Notes: generated by a model from the sequence alone, not told the origin. A stretch of 64,000 bases of DNA from Clostridiales bacterium (GCA_012840355.1 DULN01000001.1:1-64000); one strand, 5' to 3'. Numbered from the stretch's first letter, positions 33,487-43,158 are shown. Program-made: numbers and translations.

Positions 33487-35880
33487 ATGAGTTTATCTAG
33501 CCACAATGCCGGCGATAATGCCGGCGTGCGTGCGGTTATCATGGCCGGCGGTGCCGGCACAAGGCTACGGCCGCTAACCGACACGCTACCCAAGCCGCTC
33601 GTACCCGTCGCGGGCAAGCCGGTTATATTCCGCATTATCGAGCTGCTTGCCCGGCACGGGATAAAAGACGCGGCTATTACTACCGGGTACCTTGCCGAAA
33701 TGCTTGAGGAGGCCTGCGGCGAGCAATATGCGGGCGTCAGGCTTACCTACTTTAGGGAGGAAAAACCGCTCGGCACGGCTGGCGGCGTTAAAAACACCCA
33801 GCCGTTCCTCGATGAGGGCGGTGCCGACGAGTTCATAGTCATCAGCGGCGACGCTGCGTGCGAGACCGACCTTGTCGCGGCGCTCAATTTCCACCGCGTC
33901 AAAGGCGCGGACGCGACTATCGTGACGGTCAGCGTGCCTTCGCCGCTCGAGTACGGCGTGGTTATCACCGACGATGACGGGCGAATCACGCAGTTTGTCG
34001 AAAAGCCCTCGCTCACCCAAGCCTACTCGGACGCCGCTAATACCGGCATTTATGTGCTTTCGCGCAAGGTGCTCGACCTTATCCCGCCCGACACCGCGCG
34101 TGACTTTGGCCGCGAGGTGTTCCCGCAGATGCTCGCATCGGGCATGAAGCTTTATAGCTTTACTGATTCGGGCTACTGGTGCGACATCGGAGATCTTGAC
34201 GCTTACTATAGTTGCAGCATGAGGTACGCCGAGCTTGAGGGCAAACTCTCGCGCGACGGGAACATCGTAGGCCAAAACTGCTCGCTCGGCGGCGCGACGG
34301 TACGCCGCAGCATTATCTTCGACGGCGTGACGGTATCGAGCGGCTCGGTTATCGACGGCTCGATCATCTGCTCCGGCGTCACTATTGGGCGCGGCGTGCG
34401 GATTGCGCCCGGCTGCGTCGTCGGCGAAGGCTGCGTCATCGGCGACCGCGCGACGCTTGGCTCCCAGGTAAGGCTCCCAGCCGGCAAAAAGGTCGAGGCG
34501 GGTCAGAATGTAGTCGAGGGGCAGCCTGTTTTCTCGTCCGGTGGCGCGGAGCTCCTTGCCGAAGGCGGGATACAGCTCACTAAAGACGCCTGCGAGACGG
34601 GGCTGCTATTGCGGCTTGGCGAAGCTGCCTCGGCTGCGGCAGGCTCAGTGATGCAAGCCGCGCCGGCTGCAGGAAAGCCGGTCGGCATAATGAGGGCGTC
34701 GGACAGCCCTGTGCTTGCGCGTTATGCGAGCCTTCTTGCGATTGGCGCTACCGAACAGGGCAGCGACGTCTGGGATTTCGGCATAGGATTCCGCGCGCTG
34801 GCTTCGTTTGCCGCCGAGCGGTTCGCGGTGCCGCTGATGCTGCTGCTTGAGGAGCAATCCGACGGCGGGCTGTTTATCTCGATGTACGACTCCACCGGTC
34901 TTTGCCCGCCGCGCACATGCGAGCGCGCGTTCATCGCGGCGCTTGCCGGGCAAAACCGCAAGCCTGACCCGGCGGCAAGCACGGCGCAGGTGAAAACCGT
35001 CACCGGCGCGCGCGAGCTTTACCGAGCGGCGCTCGCTGGGCTGCTTGAGCCTTTTGGGTCGAAAAAGCCGCTTGAAGGTTTAGTTGTCCGGCTCGCGACG
35101 CCCGACGAGAAAAAATGCGACACGGTGCCGGCAATCTCTCTGCTTGCGGATGTGCTGCGCTCTGCGGGCGCGTCTGTCGCCTGCGTCGGCGAGGAGCATC
35201 CGGCGGCGGAAGAGTTTTTGAAGCTGACTATAGCGCCGGATGGACTTTCGATATCGGCTTTTGAGCGCACCAAACGCTACAGCTGCGAGCTAGACGGCTG
35301 GCATGTGATGGCGCTTTTATACTGCGACGAGCTTTCCAAATCAAAAGGGCAAACGGTCGCCCTGCCCTGCTCCGCACCGAAAGTGCTCGACGAGCTTGCG
35401 GAAAAAAGCGGCGCTGTGGCGCTGCGCTATTCCTCGCAGCCTACCGACGACAGCGAATATGGCGCGCGCGTGATTGCCGGCAAGCAGCGCTATCAGTTTG
35501 ACGCGCTGTTTGCGTCCGTCAAGCTCTGCTCTGTCTCCAAAAAGTCCGGGCTTAAAGCCGTATGCGACAAAATCCCGCATTTTTACCTTGTGACCGGCGA
35601 TTTTGACACCGATTTCGTCTATAAGACGCTTGTCATGCGCAAGTTCGGCATGCCTGCGGGCGACGGGGTCTGCATGGAGTATAATGTAACCCAGGTCGGC
35701 ACGCCGGAGACTGGCACGACGAAAACTATGGCATTCGCCTCCCGCGTGCGCATGATACCAAAGCGGCACGGCGGGTTTAGGATAATCGCCGAAGCCGACT
35801 CGATGGAAGCGGCTAAAGAAATGCTCGCTCTCTCGAAAAAGCGCATAAGCGAAATAATTGCAGAAGCGCAGACAAAATAG
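33487..35880 (+). CDS. Nucleotidyltransferase fused to a degenerate phosphohexomutase
   Basis: A 797-residue, three-part protein. Residues 13-245 are a sugar-1-phosphate nucleotidyltransferase with the signature IMAGGAGTRLRPLT and KPLVPVAGKPV. Residues 250-350 form a left-handed beta-helix of hexapeptides (IGRGVRIAPGCVVGEGCVIG). From about 355 to the end there is a domain that lines up with phosphogluco/phosphomannomutases. The expected active-site serine loop (TASHNP) is replaced by SMYDSTGLCPPR and the metal loop DGDADR is not evident, so that half is probably not a mutase. It likely makes an NDP-sugar for envelope polysaccharide; the substrate is unknown. GGAGG precedes the start. Confidence 0.88.
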   Translation: MSLSSHNAGDNAGVRAVIMAGGAGTRLRPLTDTLPKPLVPVAGKPVIFRIIELLARHGIKDAAITTGYLAEMLEEACGEQYAGVRLTYFREEKPLGTAGGVKNTQPFLDEGGADEFIVISGDAACETDLVAALNFHRVKGADATIVTVSVPSPLEYGVVITDDDGRITQFVEKPSLTQAYSDAANTGIYVLSRKVLDLIPPDTARDFGREVFPQMLASGMKLYSFTDSGYWCDIGDLDAYYSCSMRYAELEGKLSRDGNIVGQNCSLGGATVRRSIIFDGVTVSSGSVIDGSIICSGVTIGRGVRIAPGCVVGEGCVIGDRATLGSQVRLPAGKKVEAGQNVVEGQPVFSSGGAELLAEGGIQLTKDACETGLLLRLGEAASAAAGSVMQAAPAAGKPVGIMRASDSPVLARYASLLAIGATEQGSDVWDFGIGFRALASFAAERFAVPLMLLLEEQSDGGLFISMYDSTGLCPPRTCERAFIAALAGQNRKPDPAASTAQVKTVTGARELYRAALAGLLEPFGSKKPLEGLVVRLATPDEKKCDTVPAISLLADVLRSAGASVACVGEEHPAAEEFLKLTIAPDGLSISAFERTKRYSCELDGWHVMALLYCDELSKSKGQTVALPCSAPKVLDELAEKSGAVALRYSSQPTDDSEYGARVIAGKQRYQFDALFASVKLCSVSKKSGLKAVCDKIPHFYLVTGDFDTDFVYKTLVMRKFGMPAGDGVCMEYNVTQVGTPETGTTKTMAFASRVRMIPKRHGGFRIIAEADSMEAAKEMLALSKKRISEIIAEAQTK

Positions 35881-35893
35881 ATTAATAAACAAT

Positions 35894-35926
35894 GGGGGAA
35901 ACTTTATAAGTTTCCCCTATTCTTTT
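35894..35926 (+). terminator. Terminator, dispersed GGGGGAAACTT-type hairpin, copy 2
   Basis: The perfect stem GGGGAAACTT / AAGTTTCCCC with a 3-base loop is followed by TATTCTTTTT. It resembles the hairpins at 30257 and 60064. Confidence 0.8.
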
Positions 35927-36071
35927 TCATAACCACACAGGCTCCGCCACAAAATCAGCTCGGCTGCGTTGACACAAGTATTTTCGCTATGTTATTATAA
36001 GTTAACAAATAGCGCTAAAAATGGGTTTGTGCCGAGCGACGAAAATTTTCTTATTAATTTTTCTTATGGTA

Positions 36072-36100
36072 TTGATTAATTTTTTTAATAATGGTATTAT
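36072..36100 (+). promoter_or_regulatory. Promoter of the TSUP-FGGY operon
   Basis: TTGATT (36072-36077), 17-base spacer, TATTAT (36095-36100), about 34 bases before the start codon. Confidence 0.55.
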
Positions 36101-36133
36101 TCTTCCATGCGATGTTTGCATGGAGGTTTTGGA

Positions 36134-36886
36134 ATGGAAACATTCGTCCAAATTGCGATTTATACGCTTGTGGGATTCCTCGCGCAGATTATCGACGGCT
36201 CGCTCGGCATGGCTTACGGCGTGAGCTCTACTACTTTTCTCGTTGCTGCGGGGGTTTCGCCCAAAGCTGCAAGCGCTGGCGTACATACCGCCGAGATTTT
36301 CACATCGTTCGTGTCCGGAATTTCGCACTGGAAAGCGAAAAACGTTGACTGGGCTATTTTCCGCCGGCTCGTTATCCCCGGCGTAATCGGTGGCGCGCTC
36401 GGCGCGTACCTGCTAGTCAACGTGCCGGGCGACGTGATCTCGCCGTTTGTCAACATCTATTTGTTTGTTATGGGCGTCGTCGTACTTGTCCGGGCGTTTA
36501 AAAGCGTGAAGGGCAACCTTCTCACCGGCAGCAAGCTAATCCCAGTAGGGCTTTTGGGCGGGTTTCTCGACGCTATCGGCGGCGGGGGCTGGGGGCCGAT
36601 TGTCACCTCCACTATGGTGGCGTCCGGCCATCCGCCGCGCTATACGATCGGCTCCGTCAACACCGCCGAGTTTTTCGTCACTGTGGTGCAGTCGCTGACA
36701 TTCTCGATATTCCTTGGAATCGGCGACTATTGGAAGGTCATACTTGGGCTTGCGCTCGGGGGCGTTGTCGCAGCGCCGCTCGCCGCCATAATGTGCAAGA
36801 AAATCCCTGAAAAGAAAATGATGATAGCGGTCGGGACGCTTATTATATTGCTCAATGCGAGAAATCTTGTAAAACTTTTTATATAG
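36134..36886 (+). CDS. TSUP-family (TauE/SafE) membrane transporter
   Basis: A 250-residue membrane protein of the sulfite/sulfonate exporter (TauE/SafE, DUF81) family. Two repeated halves are seen, each with a glycine-rich motif: IDGSLGMAYGVSSTTFLV near the N-terminus and LDAIGGGGWGPIVTSTMV in the middle. Members move sulfite, sulfoacetate or other organic anions; the substrate here is not known. The ATG at 36134 has GGAGG seven bases upstream, so I prefer it to an ATG nine codons earlier. The FGGY kinase gene follows 18 bases later, which suggests that the two act on one compound. Confidence 0.9.
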   Translation: METFVQIAIYTLVGFLAQIIDGSLGMAYGVSSTTFLVAAGVSPKAASAGVHTAEIFTSFVSGISHWKAKNVDWAIFRRLVIPGVIGGALGAYLLVNVPGDVISPFVNIYLFVMGVVVLVRAFKSVKGNLLTGSKLIPVGLLGGFLDAIGGGGWGPIVTSTMVASGHPPRYTIGSVNTAEFFVTVVQSLTFSIFLGIGDYWKVILGLALGGVVAAPLAAIMCKKIPEKKMMIAVGTLIILLNARNLVKLFI

Positions 36887-36904
36887 CATAAAAAGGCAGA
36901 CAAA

Positions 36905-38431
36905 ATGAAATACCTTCTTGCTCACGACATCGGCACCTCGGCGAACAAAGCCGTGCTTTACGACACCGAAGGAAACCTTGTCTCCTCAAAGCTGGCAGAG
37001 TACCCGCTCTACTCGCGCCCGGGCGGGTTTGCCGAGCAAAACCCCGAAGACTGGTGGCGTGCCGTTAAGGACACCACGCGCGCGCTGATTGCCGATGCCG
37101 GCGCGCTCGGCATATCCCCGCGCGACATCGCGGCGGTCTCGTTCTCGGGCCAAATGATGGGCTGCGTCTGCGTCGACAAGTCCGGCGCGCCTCTGCGCCC
37201 GGCGATGATTTGGGCTGATATGCGCGCGACGGCTGAAGAGGCGGCGCTAGCTGAAAAAATCAGCCCACGCGAATACTTCCGGCTCACCGGCCACCGGCTT
37301 TCGTCGGCTTACTCGGCGCTTAAGCTCATGTGGCTAAAAAGCCACGAACCTGATATTTACGCGCACACGCATAAGGTCCTCTGCGCGAAGGACTACATAA
37401 TTTACCGGCTCACAGAGCGCTTTGTCACCGATTATTCCGACGCCTCCGGAACCGGCGTGTGGAATCTTCGCGCGCGCCGCTGGTCCGAAAACCTTATCGA
37501 TATGTGCGGGCTTGACGGCGAAAAATTCCCAGAGGCGCTGCGCTCTATTGATATAGCGGGCGAGGTGACCTTCAAGGCGGCAGCCGAAACCGGGCTTTGC
37601 CCCGGCACTCCGGTAGTATGCGGTGGCGGTGACGGGCCTTGTGCCGCGGTCGGCACAGGCTGCGTGGAGGAAGGCGAGGCGAACTTATGCCTTGGAACCT
37701 CATCTTGGCTTTCGGTGGCGACAAGTACGCCGCTCGACGACGAACAGATGTGCAGCGTCAGTTGGCCGCACCTTGTGCCCGGCATGTATATGCCCTGCGG
37801 GGCGATGCAGTGCGGCGGCGGGTCATACCGGTGGGCGACGCAAACCCTCTCACCCGATCTTTTAGCAGAGCATCCCGGCGACATTCAGGCGGTCTTTAAC
37901 CTTGAAAACGAGCTTGCCGCCACTGTCCCGCCGGGCGCAAAAGGGCTAATTTTTTTGCCCCACCTGCTCGGCGAGCGCAGCCCTCGCTGGAACCCGAAGG
38001 CTCGCGGCGCGTTTGTCGGGCTGACCTATGCCCACACGCGTGCCGAGATGCTGCGTGCTGTGATGGAGGGCGTCGCGCTAAACCTTGAAATCGTGCTCTC
38101 GTCGATGCGTCGCGCCAGCTGCAATATCCGCAGCCTTGTGATAGTCGGTGGCGGCGCGCGTTCAGCTTTGTGGCGCCAAATCCTCGCCGACGTCTTCCGG
38201 CTTCCCGTCAAAAAGCCTGTAGTGACCGGCGAGGCTACCTCGGCCGGCGCGGCTGTAGCAGGCGGGGTAGGCGCCGGTGTCTTGCCGGATTTCTCCGCGG
38301 CGAAAAAGTTTATTAAAATTGAGTCTGTAACCTGCCCTAACGAGGAGACAGCTAAAATTTACGACCAGCTAAAGCCCGTTTTCGAGCGCTGCTACCGCGC
38401 GCTTGAGCCAATATTTGAAGGTTTGACATAA
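36905..38431 (+). CDS. FGGY-family carbohydrate kinase (xylulokinase-like)
   Basis: A 508-residue sugar kinase that phosphorylates a sugar or polyol with ATP. It has the N-terminal phosphate-binding motif HDIGTSANKAVLYD, the substrate-side segment SGQMMGCVCVDKSG with WADMRA, the GLCPGTPVVCGGGDGPCAAVG region, and the adenosine motif VIVGGGARSALWRQILAD near residue 418. Overall it is closest to xylulokinases, but glycerol, fuculose and other substrates occur in this family. It is in an operon with a TSUP transporter and ends at a shared terminator. Confidence 0.9.
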   Translation: MKYLLAHDIGTSANKAVLYDTEGNLVSSKLAEYPLYSRPGGFAEQNPEDWWRAVKDTTRALIADAGALGISPRDIAAVSFSGQMMGCVCVDKSGAPLRPAMIWADMRATAEEAALAEKISPREYFRLTGHRLSSAYSALKLMWLKSHEPDIYAHTHKVLCAKDYIIYRLTERFVTDYSDASGTGVWNLRARRWSENLIDMCGLDGEKFPEALRSIDIAGEVTFKAAAETGLCPGTPVVCGGGDGPCAAVGTGCVEEGEANLCLGTSSWLSVATSTPLDDEQMCSVSWPHLVPGMYMPCGAMQCGGGSYRWATQTLSPDLLAEHPGDIQAVFNLENELAATVPPGAKGLIFLPHLLGERSPRWNPKARGAFVGLTYAHTRAEMLRAVMEGVALNLEIVLSSMRRASCNIRSLVIVGGGARSALWRQILADVFRLPVKKPVVTGEATSAGAAVAGGVGAGVLPDFSAAKKFIKIESVTCPNEETAKIYDQLKPVFERCYRALEPIFEGLT

Positions 38432-38433
38432 AC

Positions 38434-38474
38434 AAAAAGCCCTGCCGGGGAAAACCCAGCAGGGCTATTTTTTA
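38434..38474. terminator. Bidirectional terminator after the FGGY kinase
   Basis: The stem AGCCCTGC / GCAGGGCT with an inner GGG/CCC pair has A and T runs on its two sides and lies between converging genes. Confidence 0.85.
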
Positions 38475-38480
38475 CGGTTT

Positions 38481-39227
38481 TTATGACGCAAGCGTGCGGC
38501 GCAGGAACATACGTGTCCTCTCCATTCTGGGCCGCTCGAAAATAATCTCCGGCGGGCCTTCTTCCACAATTACGCCCTGGTCCATAAACACCACTCTGTC
38601 GGCGACCTCGCGCGCGAACTGCATCTCGTGCGTGACGACCACCATTGTCATGCCGGACCTCGCAAGGTCGCGCATGACGACCAGTACCTCGCCGACCATC
38701 TCCGGGTCGAGCGCAGAGGTCGGCTCGTCGAAAAGCAACGCATCCGGCAGCATCGACAGCGCGCGGGCAATTGCGACGCGCTGTTTTTGGCCGCCCGAAA
38801 GCTGCTTGGGCTTGGCATTTACATACGCGCTCATGCCGACTTTTTCAAGGTACTCGAGCGCAATCCTTTCAGCCTCTTCCTTCGGTCGCTTTGCGACGAC
38901 AATTTGCCCTATCGTGCAGTTGCGCAGGACGCTGTGGTTGTTGAACAGGTTGAACTGCTGGAACACCATGCCGAGCCGCGAGCGGTACTGAACGGTGTTG
39001 AACTTGCCGTCGAGTATATTTTGCCCTTTGTATAGGATTTCGCCGCCGTCGGGCTTCTCAAGGAGGTTTATGCAGCGCAGCAGCGTCGACTTGCCCGAGC
39101 CGCTTGCGCCGATTATACAAACGACCTCTCCGCGGTGCACAGCGAAATTTATGTCGCGCAGCACAACGTTGTTACCGAACGATTTTGAGAGGTGACGAAC
39201 CTCTACAATGACTTCATCGCTTAGCAT
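38481..39227 (-). CDS. Polar amino-acid ABC transporter, ATP-binding protein
   Basis: A 248-residue ABC ATPase of the GlnQ/HisP type. Walker [10 protein letters not shown] (about 41-49), the Q-loop [15 protein letters not shown], the signature [15 protein letters not shown] (about 144-158) and Walker [15 protein letters not shown] are all intact, followed by the switch histidine in VVTHEMQFA. It powers import together with the permease that it overlaps by 14 bases and the lipoprotein upstream. The exact amino acid is not determined. Confidence 0.95.
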   Translation of the reverse strand: MLSDEVIVEVRHLSKSFGNNVVLRDINFAVHRGEVVCIIGASGSGKSTLLRCINLLEKPDGGEILYKGQNILDGKFNTVQYRSRLGMVFQQFNLFNNHSVLRNCTIGQIVVAKRPKEEAERIALEYLEKVGMSAYVNAKPKQLSGGQKQRVAIARALSMLPDALLFDEPTSALDPEMVGEVLVVMRDLARSGMTMVVVTHEMQFAREVADRVVFMDQGVIVEEGPPEIIFERPRMERTRMFLRRTLAS

Positions 39228-39996
39228 TTTTCGCCTCCAGCGCCACAGCTTCGACTACCGCTTCTGCCGACGTCCCGCTGTGCAGTATGTCGTAATGTTT
39301 CGGACCGTCAAGCTTACGCTCTATAAACCTCAAAATGCGCGTGATCGAGTATGTCAAAATGAAATAGATTCCCGCTATTACGAGATAAGTCTCAAACGCA
39401 CGGTAGTTGAGCGCTATTATGATTTTGCCGTAATAGAACAGCTCTGTGACGGTTATAACCATCAGAACCGACGAGTCTTTGATGTTTATGACAAACTCGT
39501 TGCCGGTCGCCGGCAATATGTTCCGCACGGCTTGGGGGATGATTATATGCACCATCGTCTGCCAGTGCGTCATACCAATCGCGTGTGCCGCTTCAAACTG
39601 GCCTTGGTCGATAGCCAATATGCCGCCGCGCACAATCTCTGCCATATATGCGCCGGTGTTTATTGAAATTATTATAAAGCCGGCGAGCAGCCTGTCCACC
39701 TCGATGCCGGTGACCATCGCGATGCCGTAGTATATGACCATCGCCTGCACTATCATCGGCGTGCAGCGGAAAACCTCGACATACGCACCGATTATGGCGT
39801 TTACGACTTTAAGCAGCCACCACAGCGCGTTTTTGCGGTCCGGCATTGGGATGGTGCGCACTATACCCACAAGCAGCCCGATTAAAAACCCCACGACAGT
39901 GCCGCTTACCGAAAGCAGCATCGTGTAACCGACACCGCGCAAAAGGTACGGCCAATACTCGGTGATGACTTTTATTACAAACTGTAAAGAGCTCAT
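39214..39996 (-). CDS. Polar amino-acid ABC transporter, permease
   Basis: A 260-residue membrane permease of the HisM/GlnP family. Several hydrophobic segments are seen, along with the family motif [19 protein letters not shown] near residue 75-95. The EAA-type loop [23 protein letters not shown] near 135-157 contacts the ATPase. A homodimer is likely, since only one permease gene is present. It lies between the binding-protein gene and the ATPase gene. Confidence 0.94.
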   Translation of the reverse strand: MSSLQFVIKVITEYWPYLLRGVGYTMLLSVSGTVVGFLIGLLVGIVRTIPMPDRKNALWWLLKVVNAIIGAYVEVFRCTPMIVQAMVIYYGIAMVTGIEVDRLLAGFIIISINTGAYMAEIVRGGILAIDQGQFEAAHAIGMTHWQTMVHIIIPQAVRNILPATGNEFVINIKDSSVLMVITVTELFYYGKIIIALNYRAFETYLVIAGIYFILTYSITRILRFIERKLDGPKHYDILHSGTSAEAVVEAVALEAKNAKR

Positions 39997-40053
39997 TTTT
40001 ATATCCCGCAGAAACTAAGCGCGCAGCGCACCGGGTGCGCCGCGCGGTGAGTT

Positions 40054-40878
40054 TTAGCCTTGTGGCTGGTTTGCAACGGCGTTTGCCATCAGCTGGATGC
40101 GCTCTTCCTCGGAAATCCCCGAGAGAATCTCGTTGATTTTCGCAAGGCGCTCTTCGTTGCCCTTCTTTATTCCGACGGCGATTGCTATCTGGTCTTCAGT
40201 GACCTCAAAGCCTTTGCCTTCCTCAAATTCAACGCACACAAAGTCGAGCCCAGCCTTTTCGATTGAAAGCGCCTCGGGCTTTTCGGCTACATATGCGTCA
40301 ATGATGCCCGACTGGAGCGCCATGCGCATGGCGGCAAAGTCGGCCATGGCGTCTTTATGTACAACATTGGGAATCTGGTCTATAACCTCGTCGTGGACGG
40401 TGCCCATCTGGCCGACCACAGTTGCGCCCGCGAAATCTTCAAGCGACTTTGCGCTCTCGTATTTGCTGCCTTTTTTAACTATCATCACGAGCTGCGATTT
40501 GTAATACGGCTCGGAGAAGTCGATATTTTTCTTGCGTTCCTCTGTGGGCGACATGCCCGCGATTATGAGGTCTATAACGTCGGTCTCAAGCGCGACGAGC
40601 AGCGAATCCCAGTCGATTTTCACAATCTCAAGCTCCATGCCGAGCCCTTCGGCTATCCGCTTCGCTATCTCGACGTCGTAGCCGCCCGCATAAGTGACAT
40701 CGCCAGCTATCGGCACAGCGCCATTTGAACTGTCGGTCTGCGTCCAGTTAAAAGGCGGGTATCCGCACTCCATGCCGACGCGGAGCTTTCCTGCAGTTTT
40801 CTTCGAGCAGGACGGGAGCATGGCAATGCATGATAAGCACATTAAAAGAAAAAGCAGCGCCGCTATTATCCTTTTCAT
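40054..40878 (-). CDS. Polar amino-acid ABC transporter, substrate-binding lipoprotein
   Basis: A 274-residue family-3 solute-binding protein. The signal ends in the lipobox LPSC with the acylated cysteine at residue 28 (an earlier cysteine at 20-21 makes the site slightly ambiguous). The ligand domain has the family pattern LRVGMECGYPPFNW, GYDVEIAKRIAEGLG and DLIIAGMSPTEERKKNIDFSEPYY split over about residues 32-127. AAGGAG lies nine bases before the ATG. It is the first gene of the operon, behind an inverted-repeat operator candidate. Confidence 0.95.
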   Translation of the reverse strand: MKRIIAALLFLLMCLSCIAMLPSCSKKTAGKLRVGMECGYPPFNWTQTDSSNGAVPIAGDVTYAGGYDVEIAKRIAEGLGMELEIVKIDWDSLLVALETDVIDLIIAGMSPTEERKKNIDFSEPYYKSQLVMIVKKGSKYESAKSLEDFAGATVVGQMGTVHDEVIDQIPNVVHKDAMADFAAMRMALQSGIIDAYVAEKPEALSIEKAGLDFVCVEFEEGKGFEVTEDQIAIAVGIKKGNEERLAKINEILSGISEEERIQLMANAVANQPQG

Positions 40879-40892
40879 TCTCGAAGGCTCCT

Positions 40893-40954
40893 TTTAACCT
40901 GTTAAATTATTAAAACAACAGGTTAAATATATCATATTATTGCCGAGATTGCAA
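40893..40954 (-). promoter_or_regulatory. Promoter with an 11-base inverted repeat at the transcription start
   Basis: On the minus strand: TTGCAA (40954-40949), 17-base spacer, TATATT (40931-40926). Immediately downstream and overlapping the -10 edge is a perfect inverted repeat, TTTAACCTGTT (40893-40903) with AACAGGTTAAA (40917-40927), separated by 13 bases. Its position over +1 fits a repressor operator, or a hairpin in the leader. The regulator is unknown. Confidence 0.6.
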
Positions 40955-41029
40955 TAGAAAATTAAAGAATCTTTCATTTTCCGACAAAAACACATGCTTT
41001 TGCCTTCGTTTTTCGTAAACTCGGACGAA

Positions 41030-42022
41030 TCAGCCGTTTGAGGAGAGCTTCAGCGTGCGGACATCGGTGCCCGTGAAAAGCAGGGGGCGAAATTCCCCGA
41101 ACAGCCGCGAGGTTATCCGGTCGGCATAGCGGCGGCGCAGATCCTCCCGCCCGAGGTTGGTGTTTATTATCGTCGGCAGATGCTTGTTTACCCGCGTGTT
41201 TATTATGTTATAAAGGCACGATACCGTAAACTGGTTCGCCACCTCCGTACCGAGGTCGTCGATGATGAGCAGCTCGCACTCGAAATACTTCGAGGTGCGC
41301 GGCGGCTCGCCGGCTTCCGGCTCGCCATGGCGGCCGAACCGCTCGTACTCGAAATCCGCGAGCACGTTCTGCGCTGTGTCATAGACGACATCAAACCCGC
41401 GCTCTATCACCGTTTTGGCGATAGCCGTCGAAAGGTGCGTTTTACCAAGCCCTGTCGCGCCTATCAGAAGGAGATTAGGGGACGTCGCCGGGTCGAACGT
41501 TTCGGCATAGTTTCTGCAAAACGAGAGATTAAGATTTGCAAGCTCGTATGACTTCGGGTCTGCACGCTGGCACGACGGGTCAAACGTTTCAAACGACTGC
41601 GTGCGGATAAGCTCCGCTATGCCCGAGCTTTCATAGCCTGCGAACACTAGTGCGCGCCTGAAACACGAGCACATTTTAGTGCCGACAAAGCCGGTATCCA
41701 TGCATGTCGGGCATTCATATTTGACTTTGTCGTAATCGGGGGGATAACCGTGCGCCAAAAGCAGCGCCGAGCGGTCGGCTGCAAGCTGCTCGGTCTCATA
41801 CTGCAGCTTTTTGATCGCCTCCTCGAGCTCCTCGCCCGAAAGCTCCATCGCAAGCTTAAACATACGCAGCCCGATCTGGGCCTGCGCGTCGTCCATGCCC
41901 TTCAGCTCGGGGATCGCCGCATGAAGCTCGGCGCGGCGCATCTCGGCGGCACGCTCTGCCGCCGCCGAACGCTCTTCAAACTGCTTTTTCAGCCTTATGT
42001 AGTTTTCCCTATTATAGCTCAT
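41030..42022 (-). CDS. DnaC/DnaI-like replicative helicase loader ATPase
   Basis: A 330-residue AAA+ protein of the DnaC/DnaI group. The N-terminal third is helical and charged. A zinc-finger-like cluster CPTCMDTGFVGTKMCSC lies near residues 104-120. The ATPase domain has Walker A LIGATGLGKTHLS (about 180-192) and Walker B ELLIIDDLGTE (about 245-255). DnaI loads the replicative helicase in Firmicutes. It is coupled to the DnaD-domain gene upstream (21 bases apart), as is common in Clostridia. Confidence 0.9.
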   Translation of the reverse strand: MSYNRENYIRLKKQFEERSAAAERAAEMRRAELHAAIPELKGMDDAQAQIGLRMFKLAMELSGEELEEAIKKLQYETEQLAADRSALLLAHGYPPDYDKVKYECPTCMDTGFVGTKMCSCFRRALVFAGYESSGIAELIRTQSFETFDPSCQRADPKSYELANLNLSFCRNYAETFDPATSPNLLLIGATGLGKTHLSTAIAKTVIERGFDVVYDTAQNVLADFEYERFGRHGEPEAGEPPRTSKYFECELLIIDDLGTEVANQFTVSCLYNIINTRVNKHLPTIINTNLGREDLRRRYADRITSRLFGEFRPLLFTGTDVRTLKLSSNG

Positions 42023-42043
42023 AGCTCGGCACCTAAAGTGGCG

Positions 42044-43066
42044 TTATTGCTCGCCATCGCCCTGATTTTTGCCAACGATTTTGGAACTATTGCCCATCAG
42101 CTCATAGCTGCGGCGCAGCGCAAGCTCGAAAAACTCGTCGGTATCGAAACTCGGCGGCGGGCTGTCCGGCGAGGCGGCCTTTTCAGCCCTGAACCGCTCC
42201 TCGGCGGCGAGCACTTCATCAATCGTAGTATACCCTTTTCCGTGCCAGCCGGCAAGTATTTTATCCATATAAGGCAGCGCAGCGCGGTCTGTGTATTTGA
42301 CGGTTATCTCATACGCGTGCGCGAGTATTTCGATGCCGAAGCCCCATTCCTCTATCCAGCGTCGGAAGTACTCCGATTCCCGTTTTGTCGGTGCGCGCTC
42401 GCCGAACCCGAGCATCTCTCGGAGCTGGTATTCGATTGAGCTGTAGCGTTCCTTACGTTTTATGTATTCGCTGAGCTTCGCAGCGTCGTCTATGCCTTCC
42501 TCGACGAGCAGGCAGGCGGTCCGCTCGGCGTAGCGCACCGAGTTTTTGCCCTTGCCGGCGCAGTAGGCGCAGACGAGCAGCACGAACTCAGGCTCGAGCC
42601 CTAGCGCGTCGCAAAGCGCGACTATTTTCGACACCTCCGACCCGGTAAATATGCGCCCGAGCACGCGCTGGCACTCATCGACCAGCTGCCCGTATTTCCC
42701 GCCGTCGCGCTCGAGCAGCTCGGCAAGCTCCTCGCCTGAATAGGTAGGCAGCTCGTACCTTCCCAGCGCAGTTTTGCTTTTTGCGGCACCACGTGAGACG
42801 GGCTTTTTATCCGGCTCGCCGAACCTGACCGAGCAGGCGATAAAACCGCCGGCTGCAAGCTCGGTCACATAGCGGTCGAGCTCCTCCCGCTCGATGCCAA
42901 GCTCGCCCGCAGCCTCATCGGCATACTCAGAATAACGGTTACGCAGCCGCTCGTCGCCGGCAAGCCTGACGAGCACGCGCAGCCGCTCGCCATCAAGCTC
43001 GGTCGCACGCGCGGGAAGCGTTATAGCCCCGCCGCTGCAGTCGATAGATATATCGGAAATGTTCAT
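42044..43066 (-). CDS. DnaD-domain replication/primosome protein
   Basis: A 340-residue protein with an N-terminal winged-helix-like region and a DnaD/DnaB2 domain in the second half. That domain has the sequence pattern SSIEYQLREMLGF...EYFRRWIEEWGFGIEILAHAYEITV, broken over about residues 210-265; the YxxxIxxxW-type motif appears as ILAGWHGKGYTTIDE. DnaD proteins help to open DNA and to load the helicase. It is immediately upstream of the DnaI-like gene, which supports a primosome role. Confidence 0.88.
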   Translation of the reverse strand: MNISDISIDCSGGAITLPARATELDGERLRVLVRLAGDERLRNRYSEYADEAAGELGIEREELDRYVTELAAGGFIACSVRFGEPDKKPVSRGAAKSKTALGRYELPTYSGEELAELLERDGGKYGQLVDECQRVLGRIFTGSEVSKIVALCDALGLEPEFVLLVCAYCAGKGKNSVRYAERTACLLVEEGIDDAAKLSEYIKRKERYSSIEYQLREMLGFGERAPTKRESEYFRRWIEEWGFGIEILAHAYEITVKYTDRAALPYMDKILAGWHGKGYTTIDEVLAAEERFRAEKAASPDSPPPSFDTDEFFELALRRSYELMGNSSKIVGKNQGDGEQ

Positions 43067-43158
43067 GGCAAATCAAAACTCCCTAGGGGAGCGGTATATT
43101 TTTTGCCGCGCGGCGCAAAATGCCGGCGCAAGCCGCGCGCGGCAATCGGCGCTCGGGC

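Noticed and set aside
33586..34275. A 229-codon minus-strand frame within the nucleotidyltransferase gene
   Set aside because: It lies entirely within a gene with intact motifs and has the arginine-rich composition of an antisense frame.
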